From Bacteroidota bacterium (GTDB taxonomy: Bacteria; Bacteroidota; Ignavibacteria; Ignavibacteriales; Ignavibacteriaceae), in assembly GCA_021796135.1 (NCBI GenBank), contig JAJYOQ010000155.1, forward strand, positions 1 to 8,739: 8,739 nucleotides of DNA, in the 5' to 3' direction. Shown here in pieces: positions 1-7,378 of this stretch (position 1 is the stretch's first letter; every line of letters begins with the position of its first letter). Position numbers and translations under genes: made by a program. The notes beneath the pieces were generated by a model. It made no database searches. It was not told the DNA's origin and worked only from the letters and a program-made list of their open reading frames with translations.

Positions 1-1073
1 TAAAAGACGATAATTTTAATAAAGAACTTGATTCTCTTAATAAAGAATTCAGCGGAAGACCTACACCGTTAACATTTGCTGAGGGCTTGACTAATTATTA
101 TAACGGAGCAAAAATTTATTTAAAACGGGAAGACCTCTGTCATACCGGAGCTCATAAGATAAACAATGCTTTAGGTCAAATTCTACTCGCTAAAAAACTA
201 GGGAAGAAAAGAATTATTGCTGAAACCGGTGCCGGTCAGCATGGTGTTGCAACTGCAACAGTTTGTGCCAAATTTGGAATGAAATGCTTTGTTTATATGG
301 GCGAAGTAGATATTGAACGGCAAAGTTTAAATGTGTTCCGAATGAAGCTTCTGGGTGCCGAAGTAATCCCGGTTTCATCAGGCAGCAGAACATTAAAAGA
401 TGCAACAAATGAAGCCATTCGCGATTGGGTAACAAATGTCAATGATACTCATTATATTATTGGCTCGGTTGTCGGTCCTCATCCTTATCCTATGATGGTT
501 AGAAATTTCCAATCTATTATAGGATATGAAACCAAAGAACAAATCCGGATTGCAGAAAATAGGCTGCCGGATTATATTGTTGCCTGCGTGGGAGGCGGAA
601 GTAATGCAATAGGAATTTTTTATCCTTTCTTAAATTCAGGAGTAAAATTAATCGGGGTTGAAGCCGGAGGTTATGGGATTAATACTAACAAGCATTGCGC
701 AACTTTGACATTAGGAAGAGAAGGAATATTTCAAGGTATGAAGACTTATTTACTTCAGAATGATGATGGTCAGGTATCTGAAGTTCATTCTATTTCTGCA
801 GGTCTGGATTACCCTGGTGTCGGTCCGGAGCACAGTTTCCTAAAAGATGAGATAATAGCAGACTATTTCTCTGTTTCCGATGAAGAGGCGATTAAAGCGA
901 CAGAACTCCTTTCCAGAAAAGAAGGGATTATACCTGCTCTGGAATCAGCACATGCAATCGCTTATTTAGAAAAGCTTGCTCCTACTACTATGAAAGATGA
1001 AATTATTATCGTCAATGTTAGCGGACGAGGAGACAAAGATCTCAATACTATTAAAAATTATTTAGGATATTAA
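1..1073 (+). CDS. trpB: Tryptophan synthase beta chain (5'-truncated by window edge)
   Basis: PLP-dependent beta subunit of tryptophan synthase; it condenses indole with L-serine to give L-tryptophan in the cytoplasmic alpha2-beta2 complex. The reading frame is open from base 3 and reads KDDNFNKEL...[10 protein letters not shown], typical TrpB N-terminal sequence, so the TTG at 87 is an internal Leu codon and not the start. About 35 residues are missing, judged by alignment to Salmonella numbering; 356 are visible. Seen: [16 protein letters not shown] with the PLP Schiff-base Lys at bases 156-158 (Lys87 equivalent), AETGAGQHG with the catalytic Glu exactly 22 residues later (Glu109), the phosphate-binding GGGSNAIG loop, [24 protein letters not shown] and C-terminal [10 protein letters not shown]. 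Cys replaces the Asn of LNHTGAHK, as I recall from Bacteroidetes-type TrpB. The stop codon directly abuts trpA. The gene appears intact and functional. Confidence 0.97.
   Translation, partial: KDDNFNKELDSLNKEFSGRPTPLTFAEGLTNYYNGAKIYLKREDLCHTGAHKINNALGQILLAKKLGKKRIIAETGAGQHGVATATVCAKFGMKCFVYMGEVDIERQSLNVFRMKLLGAEVIPVSSGSRTLKDATNEAIRDWVTNVNDTHYIIGSVVGPHPYPMMVRNFQSIIGYETKEQIRIAENRLPDYIVACVGGGSNAIGIFYPFLNSGVKLIGVEAGGYGINTNKHCATLTLGREGIFQGMKTYLLQNDDGQVSEVHSISAGLDYPGVGPEHSFLKDEIIADYFSVSDEEAIKATELLSRKEGIIPALESAHAIAYLEKLAPTTMKDEIIIVNVSGRGDKDLNTIKNYLGY
1064..1067 (+). promoter_or_regulatory. Ribosome binding site of trpA inside trpB
   Basis: AGGA lies 6 nt before the trpA ATG and inside the last codons of trpB. 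With the TAAATG junction it suggests that trpA is translated by ribosomes finishing trpB, which fits the equimolar subunit complex. The match is short, so this is moderate support only. Confidence 0.5.
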
Positions 1074-1865
1074 ATGTCACTAATTTCAAATTATATTTCA
1101 GAAAAGAATAACAATAAAGAAAAAATACTCTCGGTATTCTTAACAGCAGGTTATCCGGATAAAAATAATTTTGTAAAGCTCGCTTTAAATATTTTAGAAG
1201 CCGGAGCTGATATGCTTGAAATAGGATTCCCTTTTAGTGACCCTCTCGCAGACGGACCAATCATTCAGCATTCTTCTCAGACTGCTATCGATAATGGAAT
1301 GAACCTTCCTAACGTATTGTCAATTTTAAAGGAAATTCGTCAGAATACAGATAAACCTTTAATTTTAATGGGATATGCAAATCCGATTTTAAGCTACGGT
1401 AAAGAAAAGTTTGCAGCAGATGCAATTACTTCGGGAGCTAACGGACTCATCATCCCCGATATTCCAATAGAAGAATATGAAGGTTTTTTTGAATCAAACT
1501 TTAATCTTCTTGATAAAATATTATTGATAACTCCGACGACTACTAAAGAACGCATAAAAACAATTGATAATATGAGTAATGGTTTTGTATATTGCGTTTC
1601 TGTAAGCGGCACAACCGGGAACTCAAACAATAAAGTTGATGGGACAATTAAATTTCTTAATGAGGCATATTCATTAGTAAAAAAGAATAAAATGCTTATC
1701 GGTTTTGGAATATCCGGCAGAGACGATATAAAGGCATATTCACCTTATTGTGACGGAGTAATTGTCGGAAGTGCTGTTATAAAATCATTGAAAGAAGATA
1801 ACGCCGGTTTTACTAAAACCTTAAACTTTATTAGTAATTTAAAAGACGAACTTATAGCAAATTAA
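1074..1865 (+). CDS. trpA: Tryptophan synthase alpha chain
   Basis: Alpha subunit of tryptophan synthase; a TIM-barrel lyase that cleaves indole-3-glycerol phosphate to glyceraldehyde-3-phosphate and indole, which is channelled to TrpB. At 263 aa it has the usual family length. LEIGFPFSDPLADGPIIQ places the catalytic Glu at residue 49 and Asp at residue 60, identical to Salmonella numbering, which confirms the ATG chosen. Other signatures are FLTAGYPD (22-29), PTTTKERI, the loop YCVSVSGTTG, IGFGISGRDD and GVIVGSAVIKSL (phosphate-binding end of the barrel). The start follows the trpB stop with no gap (TAAATG), so the two genes are a translationally coupled pair. The 3' end converges with the NlpC/P60 gene 8 bp away, and no clear intrinsic terminator follows it. 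Confidence 0.98.
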   Translation: MSLISNYISEKNNNKEKILSVFLTAGYPDKNNFVKLALNILEAGADMLEIGFPFSDPLADGPIIQHSSQTAIDNGMNLPNVLSILKEIRQNTDKPLILMGYANPILSYGKEKFAADAITSGANGLIIPDIPIEEYEGFFESNFNLLDKILLITPTTTKERIKTIDNMSNGFVYCVSVSGTTGNSNNKVDGTIKFLNEAYSLVKKNKMLIGFGISGRDDIKAYSPYCDGVIVGSAVIKSLKEDNAGFTKTLNFISNLKDELIAN

Positions 1866-1873
1866 GACAATGG

Positions 1874-2602
1874 CTAATTATTTCCGTTTACTTTGCTCGC
1901 ACCAAGAATATTTTCAATTCTTCGCCCGCCCATAAATCTTTTTGAATAATATTCATCATCTATTGAAGATACTATAACACCATTACTTGTACTTGCATGT
2001 GCAAAAAAATGATTTCCGATATAAATTCCGACATGTCCCGGTTTTATTCCCCTTCTTGTATTAAAAAAGACAAGATCCCCAAATTTAAGGTCATCTACTG
2101 CATCAACATCAGTACCTTCGGTATATTGTTCATGAGCACTTCTAAGCAGCGTAATTGAAAAAACTTTTTGATAAATCTTCTGTGTAAATGCTGAGCAATC
2201 AATTCCATTAGAAGTATGACCTCCATATTTATATGGCGTATCTAAGTATTTTATAATTTCCATTAACATTTTATCGCGAAGAGTATTTTGAGCGGCACTT
2301 AACTTCTCGGCATTTTTATTAAATGAAAGTTTTTTCATCACAACGGAGAGATCTATCCCCTTTTCGTTTGTTGGTATATCATCAGAATCATTAACACTAG
2401 ATGTATTTTCATTAAATGTAGTGTCAATATTTTGCTTTTGACTGCTAAATCTAACTACATCATTGCTTTTAACGGATTCTTGATTAGAATTTCCATATCG
2501 AATAGAATTCGAAGCTGATGAACATCCTAAAAAATTGATAAAAAGAACAATACTAAATATCCAAAGTACAGTGTTGTATAAGTTTTTCAATAGATTATCC
2601 AA
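1874..2602 (-). CDS. NlpC/P60 (C40) family cell-wall peptidase, putative lipoprotein
   Basis: Probable secreted peptidoglycan endopeptidase of 242 aa. Residues 1-26 form a hydrophobic signal segment ending in FLGC-SS, a slightly atypical lipobox (Phe at -3) with the lipidated Cys at 27. Residues 28-105 are a low-complexity Ser/Asn-rich linker. An NlpC/P60 domain covers about 112-230: [16 protein letters not shown] carries the catalytic Cys136, [10 protein letters not shown] the His190, and FFAHAS the third polar residue His202, so the triad is intact. There is no ATG near the N-terminus. TTG at 2602 overlaps the sigma-factor stop by 8 bp; a second TTG at 2590 has GGA 7 nt upstream and gives a signal peptide starting MKNLYN, so it may be the true start. 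An in-frame TAA lies 12 nt above the first TTG. The tight spacing suggests co-transcription with the sigma gene. The substrate (DL-endopeptidase of stem peptides) is inferred from the family. Confidence 0.88.
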   Translation of the reverse strand: MDNLLKNLYNTVLWIFSIVLFINFLGCSSASNSIRYGNSNQESVKSNDVVRFSSQKQNIDTTFNENTSSVNDSDDIPTNEKGIDLSVVMKKLSFNKNAEKLSAAQNTLRDKMLMEIIKYLDTPYKYGGHTSNGIDCSAFTQKIYQKVFSITLLRSAHEQYTEGTDVDAVDDLKFGDLVFFNTRRGIKPGHVGIYIGNHFFAHASTSNGVIVSSIDDEYYSKRFMGGRRIENILGASKVNGNN

Positions 2603-3449
2603 GATATGCTTTTAAGTTTCTACTTCTTGATGCGTGTCTTAAGCGCCTTATTGCTTTTTCTTTTATTTGTCTCACTCTTTCTCTTGTAAGATTGAAAAAC
2701 GCACCGATTTCTTCAAGTGTATAAGAATGTTCTTTATTTATTCCAAAATAAAGTCTCACGACTTCTGATTCCCTTTCTGACAAGGTTGAAAGGGCTCTAT
2801 TTACTTCCATTTTTAAAGAATCAGACATTAAATTGTAATCCGGTAAGGGAATTTCATCACTTTCCAAAACATCAAGAAGATTATTTTCATCATTTTGTGA
2901 AAATGGAGCATCCATAGAAACATGCTTACTTGATATTCGCATTGTTTCGATTATTTCAACTTCATCCATGTCAAGCTCTTTTGCAAGTTCATAGGCAGTC
3001 GGTTCTCTTTCAAATTCTTGTTCGAGATTACTATATGCTTTACCGATTTTATTTAGCGCACCTATTCTATTCAAAGGAAGCCGCACGATTCTGGATTGCT
3101 CGGCTAGTGCCTGAAGAATTGATTGCCTTATCCACCAAACTGCATAAGAAATAAATTTAAATCCGCGCGTTTCATCAAAACGCTTCGCCGCTTTAATTAA
3201 ACCTAAATTACCTTCATTAATTAAATCTCCTAACGATAATCCTTGATTTTGATATTGCTTCGAAACGCTAACAACAAAGCGTAAGTTTGCTTTTGTTAAT
3301 TTTTCAAGCGCCTCATGATCTCCTTTTTTAATTCGAATAGCTAAAGAGATTTCTTCCTCCGGATTAATGAGGTTTACTCTTCCGATTTCCTGTAAATATT
3401 TATCGAGTGACTGACTCTCGCGATTGGTAAATTGTTTTGTTATTCTCAC
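2595..3449 (-). CDS. rpoD: Primary-type RNA polymerase sigma factor (sigma-70 family, RpoD/SigA)
   Basis: Sigma-70 factor of 284 aa that directs RNA polymerase to promoters. Domains in order: region 1.2 (about 10-42, [12 protein letters not shown]), region 2 (about 48-120, with [37 protein letters not shown] and the -10-reading [15 protein letters not shown]), region 3 (about 125-205) and region 4 (about 215-275, helix-turn-helix [21 protein letters not shown]). It lacks region 1.1 and the non-conserved insert of proteobacterial RpoD; this short form is the usual housekeeping sigma in Bacteroidetes/Chlorobi. It could instead be a group 2 paralogue, but the [10 protein letters not shown] ending and near-consensus sequence favour the principal factor. 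The start is GTG, supported by GAGGT six bases upstream and by a homologous N-terminus ([17 protein letters not shown]). It is preceded by an AT-rich 227-bp gap, so it probably has its own promoter, and it is followed by an overlapping or nearly abutting lipoprotein gene. Confidence 0.96.
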   Translation of the reverse strand: MRITKQFTNRESQSLDKYLQEIGRVNLINPEEEISLAIRIKKGDHEALEKLTKANLRFVVSVSKQYQNQGLSLGDLINEGNLGLIKAAKRFDETRGFKFISYAVWWIRQSILQALAEQSRIVRLPLNRIGALNKIGKAYSNLEQEFEREPTAYELAKELDMDEVEIIETMRISSKHVSMDAPFSQNDENNLLDVLESDEIPLPDYNLMSDSLKMEVNRALSTLSERESEVVRLYFGINKEHSYTLEEIGAFFNLTRERVRQIKEKAIRRLRHASRSRNLKAYLG

Positions 3450-3455
3450 GCTTTT

Positions 3456-3460
3456 ACCTC
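3456..3460 (-). promoter_or_regulatory. Strong Shine-Dalgarno site deciding the GTG start of rpoD
   Basis: GAGGT is followed by a 6-nt spacer (AAAAGC) and GTG. An ATG overlapping this site opens only ATG-AGG-TAA and is out of frame, so it is not the start. This is the clearest Shine-Dalgarno site in the window. Confidence 0.75.
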
Positions 3461-3483
3461 ATTAATCTTTTCTGAGCTATTTT

Positions 3484-3498
3484 ATTTATCAGATAAAT
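3484..3498. repeat. 15-bp palindrome in the rpoD leader
   Basis: ATTTATC-A-GATAAAT is a perfect inverted repeat with 7-bp arms around one base, about 35 bp upstream of the rpoD GTG. The one-base centre looks more like a protein-binding operator half-site pair than an RNA hairpin. AT-only arms are expected fairly often by chance in this background, so its role is uncertain. Confidence 0.4.
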
Positions 3499-3553
3499 TA
3501 AAAATACAGAATCATTTTATTTTCGAAATATGTAATTATAATATTGAAAATCG

Positions 3554-3585
3554 CAAATAAATTTTATTGTAATTTAATTAACAAA
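3554..3585 (-). promoter_or_regulatory. Candidate promoter of rpoD (Bacteroidetes-like TTTG / TAnnTTTG)
   Basis: On the - strand TTTG (3582-3585) is followed after exactly 20 bases by TTTATTTG (3554-3561). This fits the Bacteroidetes -33/-7 consensus TTTG-N19-21-TAnnTTTG with one mismatch (T for the conserved A). It would give an untranslated leader of about 100 nt containing the palindrome. Competing readings are TTGAAA-N17-TAAATT overlapping it, and an isolated TATAAT at 3535-3540. The region is so AT-rich that chance matches are likely. Confidence 0.3.
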
Positions 3586-3634
3586 ACGTTGCATTTCAAT
3601 ATCCTAGAAGAAATCTTTCAAATCAGGTCTGAAA

Positions 3635-3672
3635 ATTTAAAATTCGGAGTGGCTAATCGAAGATTTAAAATT
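3635..3672. repeat. Pair of 10-bp AT direct repeats after deoB
   Basis: ATTTAAAATT occurs at 3635-3644 and again at 3663-3672, a 28-bp period, just downstream of the deoB stop (deoB runs on the - strand). The copies are only partly self-complementary and no T-tract follows, so this is not a convincing terminator. The rest of the 227-bp gap between deoB and rpoD holds the candidate rpoD promoter and leader and no credible ORF. Confidence 0.35.
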
Positions 3673-3676
3673 TAAC

Positions 3677-4837
3677 TTATGTTATTAAAGTGGTACCATT
3701 TAGATTGTTTTTGATTTTGAAGAAATCTGCAACTGTTTTCCCAACGTCTGAAAAAGTATCTCTGACTCCAAGATTTATTCCCTTCATGTTTTTAATAAAA
3801 TATAGAATTGGAACATATTCTCGAGTATGATCCGTACTTACGTCAGTGGGATCATTTCCATGATCGGAAGTAATTATCAGTGTATCGGACTCGTCTAATG
3901 TATCGAGAAGCATTGGAATAAAATCATCAAACTCTTTTAACGCCTTTGCAAATCCTATTGGATCATTCCTGTGACCATAGTAAACATCAAAATCTACCAG
4001 ATTAGCAAAAATAAAAGTATTCTTTTGATTTTTACAGCATTCTAGTATTTGATTAAATCCCTCAGAATTGGATTTGGTTTTAAGTTTCAATTTAATGCCG
4101 CGATAATTAAAAAGATCATTTATTTTTCCGATAGCTGCAGTATTAATATTATTTTTGTAAAGAATATCTAAGATTGTATCGCCTGGCGGATCTAATGAGA
4201 AATCTTTTCGGTTAGTTGTACGTGAAAAATTATTCGACTCTCCGATAAATGGTCGGGCTATAACTCTTCCAACATTCAGCGGAGGGATTAATACTTTATT
4301 GCGTGTAATTTCGCAAATTTCATAGAGCTTATTAATTGAAATAACATTTTCATGAGCTGCAATTTGGAAAACGGAATCGGCAGAAGTATAAACGATCGGG
4401 AAACCTGTTTTAATATGCTGATCACCGAGCTCTTTGATAATTTCAGTACCTGAAGCTGCCTTATTACCCAGAACTCCTCTACATTTAGTTAAGGATAAGA
4501 AATCATCGATAATTTTTTTAGGGAAACCATTGGGGAAGTAGGAAAAATCTGTTTGTATATTCAAGCCTGCTAATTCCCAGTGACCGGTGGTCGAATCCTT
4601 TCCGTTTGATATTTCTTTTAATTTTCCATAAGATGCTAAAGGATCTGTTGTAGGCGGGACTCCTAAAATATGGGCAATATTACCTATTCCTAGTCTGGCA
4701 AGATTTGGTAAGGTTAAACCTCCGATAACTGATGCGGTATTGCAGAGTGTATTGCTTCCTTCATCACCATATTTTTTTGCATCGGGTAATTCACCTATGC
4801 CGACCCCATCAATGATAATTAAGAAAAAATTATTCAT
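3677..4837 (-). CDS. deoB: Phosphopentomutase
   Basis: DeoB interconverts (deoxy)ribose-1-phosphate and (deoxy)ribose-5-phosphate, linking nucleoside salvage to the pentose phosphate pathway; cytoplasmic, alkaline-phosphatase superfamily, two Mn ions. At 386 aa it has the normal family length (about 390). All catalytic residues of the Bacillus cereus enzyme have visible counterparts: metal Asp10 in IIIDGVGIGELPDA, phosphorylated Thr84 in KDSTTGHWE (Thr85), Asp154 in YTSADSVFQIAAHE (Asp156), Asp284 and His289 in VDFDVYYGHRND (286/291), Asp325-His326 in TSDHGNDPT (327/328) and His337 in STDHTRE (339). The cap domain is the middle segment. ATG at 4837 sits right before the first beta strand, as in homologues; no Shine-Dalgarno is visible. 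It lies 10 bp after the GAF/GGDEF gene, so it is probably co-transcribed with it. Nucleoside phosphorylase or deaminase partners, common beside deoB elsewhere, are absent here. Confidence 0.97.
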   Translation of the reverse strand: MNNFFLIIIDGVGIGELPDAKKYGDEGSNTLCNTASVIGGLTLPNLARLGIGNIAHILGVPPTTDPLASYGKLKEISNGKDSTTGHWELAGLNIQTDFSYFPNGFPKKIIDDFLSLTKCRGVLGNKAASGTEIIKELGDQHIKTGFPIVYTSADSVFQIAAHENVISINKLYEICEITRNKVLIPPLNVGRVIARPFIGESNNFSRTTNRKDFSLDPPGDTILDILYKNNINTAAIGKINDLFNYRGIKLKLKTKSNSEGFNQILECCKNQKNTFIFANLVDFDVYYGHRNDPIGFAKALKEFDDFIPMLLDTLDESDTLIITSDHGNDPTDVSTDHTREYVPILYFIKNMKGINLGVRDTFSDVGKTVADFFKIKNNLNGTTLIT

Positions 4838-4847
4838 TTAGATAAAA

Positions 4848-6701
4848 TCAGTTTACATTACGCACTGTATTGCCGCCCTTTTCAACTGCTTTTTTCAGTG
4901 CAAGATCAGCATTATAAATTAATTCTTCCGAATTCATTTTCCCGATAGCGGAAGCTACGCCTATGGAAACCGTATATGTTGTTTGTTTGGAAACAACTGC
5001 AATTGGCTTCCTGGCTATTTTAACCCTTAATTTCTCTGACCATAAATAAACGTCTTTATTATTTGCATTAAAGAAATAAACACCAAAAACTTTCTCACTT
5101 AACCTGCCAAGAATATTAAAAGGAGTCATTTCTTCTAAAAGTGTCTCCGTTATTGAAGCCAAAACTTTAGGGAAAGGATTGCCGTCAAATAAAGATTCTT
5201 GCTCGATAAAATCATCTATTCTGATTAAGGCGAGAGAACCCGGAATTTTTAACTGGGCAGCTTTATATAAATCCGATGTCAACCTCTCTTTGAATGTTTC
5301 AGCATTTAACGTACGTGTTTCGATATCTAATGCAAGAAAACTTTTAAGCAGCGACTGAGTAGAGAATGAATATATTATAAAAGAAACTATATTCATAGCA
5401 TTTTTCATAAATTGAACATCTTCGTTTGTATAGACATTCTTTTTTAGACTTTCGAAACATAATACACCGTAATTTTGACCATTATAAACAACCGGGATAG
5501 CCAGAAAAGAACCATCGAAGCTTACACTTTCGACCTTTGAAAACCTAACGTATTCTCCCTTAGATGTATCATCTATCTTAATTGGAATTCCAGTAATTAT
5601 CGATTTCCCTACCAGCGTTCCGTTAAGTTCTAAATCTAATCCCTCACCTGCATATTTAAGCGAAGTTTTATTTATAATTTTAAATGTCGTGAATTTCTTT
5701 GCTACAGGATGAAAATATACAAAAGCAAACGCATCCCATTGTAATAAGAAACCTACTGAATTTTGAATCGCTGAAACTAAATCTTCTTCTGTTTCGAATT
5801 TTTTATCCGGTTCTATTAAATTTAATAAGCCTTTTAAACGCTGTTGCGATACTGAATCAGAATATTTCTCTTCAAATATTGCAATAATCATTGTAATTAC
5901 GCGAACAAACCTGCCTAACTCATAAATAGTTTCTATTCCAAAATTATCGCCTAGCTTAGAATCTATGGCAATAACTGCAATCAATTGTTTATCGTAAAAA
6001 AGAGGTACACCTACAAAACTGCGGATATTTTGAGTCGACGTATAATACCTGATAACATCCGCCTCTGCTGCGGGTGAAATATCTGTTAATAATTCGGGTT
6101 CTCCCTTTTTAATTATATTGCTCAATATATCATTTTCTAAATCAAATTTTCTTTTTTCAATTTCATTTGTATTTGAGACGTAGCGTTCGACACCTAGCTT
6201 TTCCTTTTTCCTATTATACCAAAAGAATATTGCGGTATGTGCATGATATGCCTCTTTAATAACGGTTAAAATCTTTTCCAATGCGAAAGCAAATTGCCCG
6301 TCATGCCCAATGCCTTCTGGCAGGGATTCATTTGCAATTTCTTCAAAACGTTCTTTTAAATCCGGCGGTTTTAGAGTTGTTCTTGGCTGGCGCAGTTCGG
6401 GTACATAATTATCAGAAGTAATGATTTCAACTTCTTTATTTTTGGAGACTATCTCAAATGATTCATCTATGTCGGTTTCCGGTTTATAAGTATCATTTCC
6501 TTCTGGCTCAGTATTAGGTCTCGCGATATATGGACCAGTAAATTTTATTGAATCACGTAAGAAAATAATAAAGGCTACATAAATGATGAGAAGGGATAGA
6601 GCTATAATTCTTATTAAGGTATCTTCTGCTAGGAAAAGAAATAAGGCTAATACCGGAACGACAAGAAATATTAAAATTCTTTTTTTCTGCTTGTTGTCCA
6701 T
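4848..6701 (-). CDS. Membrane protein with two GAF domains and a degenerate GGDEF domain
   Basis: A 617-aa sensory protein of unknown specific role. Residues 9-26 and 29-48 are two transmembrane helices with almost no loop between them (MDNKQKKR start), followed by an acidic linker (about 60-130), GAF 1 (about 136-278), GAF 2 (about 305-447) and a GGDEF-like domain (about 457-615). The GGDEF fold is recognisable from LALIRIDDF, TYTVSIGVAS, SEELIYNADLALKKAVEKGGNTV, but the signature loop reads GRL-SEKVF-GVYF (535-539) instead of GGDEF. The first metal Asp is Arg494, the usual DxLTGLxNR is DIETRTLNA (459-467), and the RxxD inhibitory site is TPFN. Diguanylate cyclase activity is therefore unlikely; a binding or regulatory role is inferred. 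ATG is supported by in-frame stops 24 nt upstream. Its deoB neighbour 10 bp downstream suggests one transcript but not a shared pathway. Confidence 0.85.
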   Translation of the reverse strand: MDNKQKKRILIFLVVPVLALFLFLAEDTLIRIIALSLLIIYVAFIIFLRDSIKFTGPYIARPNTEPEGNDTYKPETDIDESFEIVSKNKEVEIITSDNYVPELRQPRTTLKPPDLKERFEEIANESLPEGIGHDGQFAFALEKILTVIKEAYHAHTAIFFWYNRKKEKLGVERYVSNTNEIEKRKFDLENDILSNIIKKGEPELLTDISPAAEADVIRYYTSTQNIRSFVGVPLFYDKQLIAVIAIDSKLGDNFGIETIYELGRFVRVITMIIAIFEEKYSDSVSQQRLKGLLNLIEPDKKFETEEDLVSAIQNSVGFLLQWDAFAFVYFHPVAKKFTTFKIINKTSLKYAGEGLDLELNGTLVGKSIITGIPIKIDDTSKGEYVRFSKVESVSFDGSFLAIPVVYNGQNYGVLCFESLKKNVYTNEDVQFMKNAMNIVSFIIYSFSTQSLLKSFLALDIETRTLNAETFKERLTSDLYKAAQLKIPGSLALIRIDDFIEQESLFDGNPFPKVLASITETLLEEMTPFNILGRLSEKVFGVYFFNANNKDVYLWSEKLRVKIARKPIAVVSKQTTYTVSIGVASAIGKMNSEELIYNADLALKKAVEKGGNTVRNVN

Positions 6702-6734
6702 AATAACTAAATCTACAGATTATTAAATTGATTG

Positions 6735-6766
6735 TTAATATAATTTTACCATAATTTAATAGCAAA
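6735..6766 (-). promoter_or_regulatory. Weak candidate promoter for the GAF/GGDEF-deoB unit
   Basis: In the 87-bp gap after engB, TTTG (6763-6766) is followed after 20 bases by TATATTAA (6735-6742). This keeps TAnnTT of the Bacteroidetes -7 element but not the final TG. TATATT within it is also 5/6 of a sigma-70 -10 hexamer. The same 20-base spacing as the rpoD candidate is suggestive, but the background is very AT-rich. No terminator hairpin was seen in this gap. Confidence 0.22.
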
Positions 6767-6788
6767 CGATAATTTACAATAAAATAAA

Positions 6789-7376
6789 TTAATGGTAAAA
6801 TAATCCGGATAATCTCTTCAAAATTTCTTTATGCCCGATATTCTTTACCGCCGAATAAAGCAATAAATTATCACCGAACGAAAGTTCAGGGAAAAAATCG
6901 GCAGCCGTTTTCTTAGCAAATGATATTTCAGATTGCTTTAACTTATCCACTTTACTCAATATCACGACAAATGGAATATCAAAGTAGTTCAGCATGGAAT
7001 TTAGTCTTATATCAAGTTCAGTGGGCTTATGCCGGCTGTCAATAAAGTGAAAAGCAAGAGAAATGTATTTATCCTTTTCAAAGAATTCTTCCATAAGGTT
7101 TGCCCAATATTCTCGCTCGCTTTTACTGGTTTTAGCATAGCCAAATCCGGGAAGATCTATTAAATAAAACAAATCGTCAATTAAATAAAAATTTATTGAC
7201 CTTGTTTTTCCCGGGGTTGAACTTGTCTTTGCTAAGTATTTCTTATTGAAAAGGGAATTGATAAAAGAAGATTTTCCGACATTGCTTCTTCCGCATAGAA
7301 CAATCCCCGGTATATCATCCTGAGGAAGGTCTTTAATTGCGAAAGCTGATTTTATAAATTTTTGTTGTTCAAACAT
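6789..7376 (-). CDS. engB: Ribosome biogenesis GTP-binding protein EngB/YsxC/YihA
   Basis: TRAFAC-class GTPase required for large-subunit (50S) assembly in the bacteria where it has been studied; cytoplasmic, ribosome-associated. At 195 aa it has the usual family length, and the N-terminus (FIKSAFAIKDLP) matches homologues, supporting the ATG. Motifs: G1 GRSNVGKS (29-36), the switch I/G2 segment TPGKTRSINF (54-63), G3 DLPGFGYA (74-81), FHFIDSRHKPT (110-119), G4 SKVD (141-144, Ser in place of the usual Thr) and G5 YSAVKNIG (174-181). It follows rplQ on the same strand, which fits its job, but an intrinsic terminator ends 2 bp before its start codon and no Shine-Dalgarno is at the right distance. 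Expression probably depends on read-through from the ribosomal operon or on a promoter inside the rplQ 3' region. Confidence 0.97.
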   Translation of the reverse strand: MFEQQKFIKSAFAIKDLPQDDIPGIVLCGRSNVGKSSFINSLFNKKYLAKTSSTPGKTRSINFYLIDDLFYLIDLPGFGYAKTSKSEREYWANLMEEFFEKDKYISLAFHFIDSRHKPTELDIRLNSMLNYFDIPFVVILSKVDKLKQSEISFAKKTAADFFPELSFGDNLLLYSAVKNIGHKEILKRLSGLFYH

Positions 7377-7378
7377 AT

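Noticed and set aside
87..89. TTG as the start of trpB
   Set aside because: The frame is open upstream to base 3 and encodes conserved TrpB sequence ([13 protein letters not shown]), so TTG is an internal Leu codon and the gene runs off the window.
1806..1820. GGTTTTA-C-TAAAACC palindrome as a trpA terminator
   Set aside because: It lies about 45 bp before the trpA stop, inside coding sequence, with only a broken T-rich stretch after it; a chance palindrome is equally likely.
1857..1896. Possible terminator hairpin between trpA and the NlpC/P60 gene
   Set aside because: The stem is 8/9 bp with a loop of more than 20 nt and no T-tract follows on either strand.
2717..3154. Open frames on the + strand opposite the sigma-factor gene (2717-2917 and 2930-3154)
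   Set aside because: They are antisense to a near-consensus rpoD reading frame, have no domain signature and no ribosome binding site that I can see.
3601..3676. Possible terminator downstream of deoB
   Set aside because: Short stems (TTTCA/TGAAA, TCAG/CTGA) and AT repeats are present, but there is no GC-containing stem followed by a T-run.
6553..6765. 70-aa - strand open frame overlapping the start of the GAF/GGDEF gene
   Set aside because: It is out of frame with the much larger gene, has no recognisable motif, and the larger gene's TM and GAF reading is convincing.
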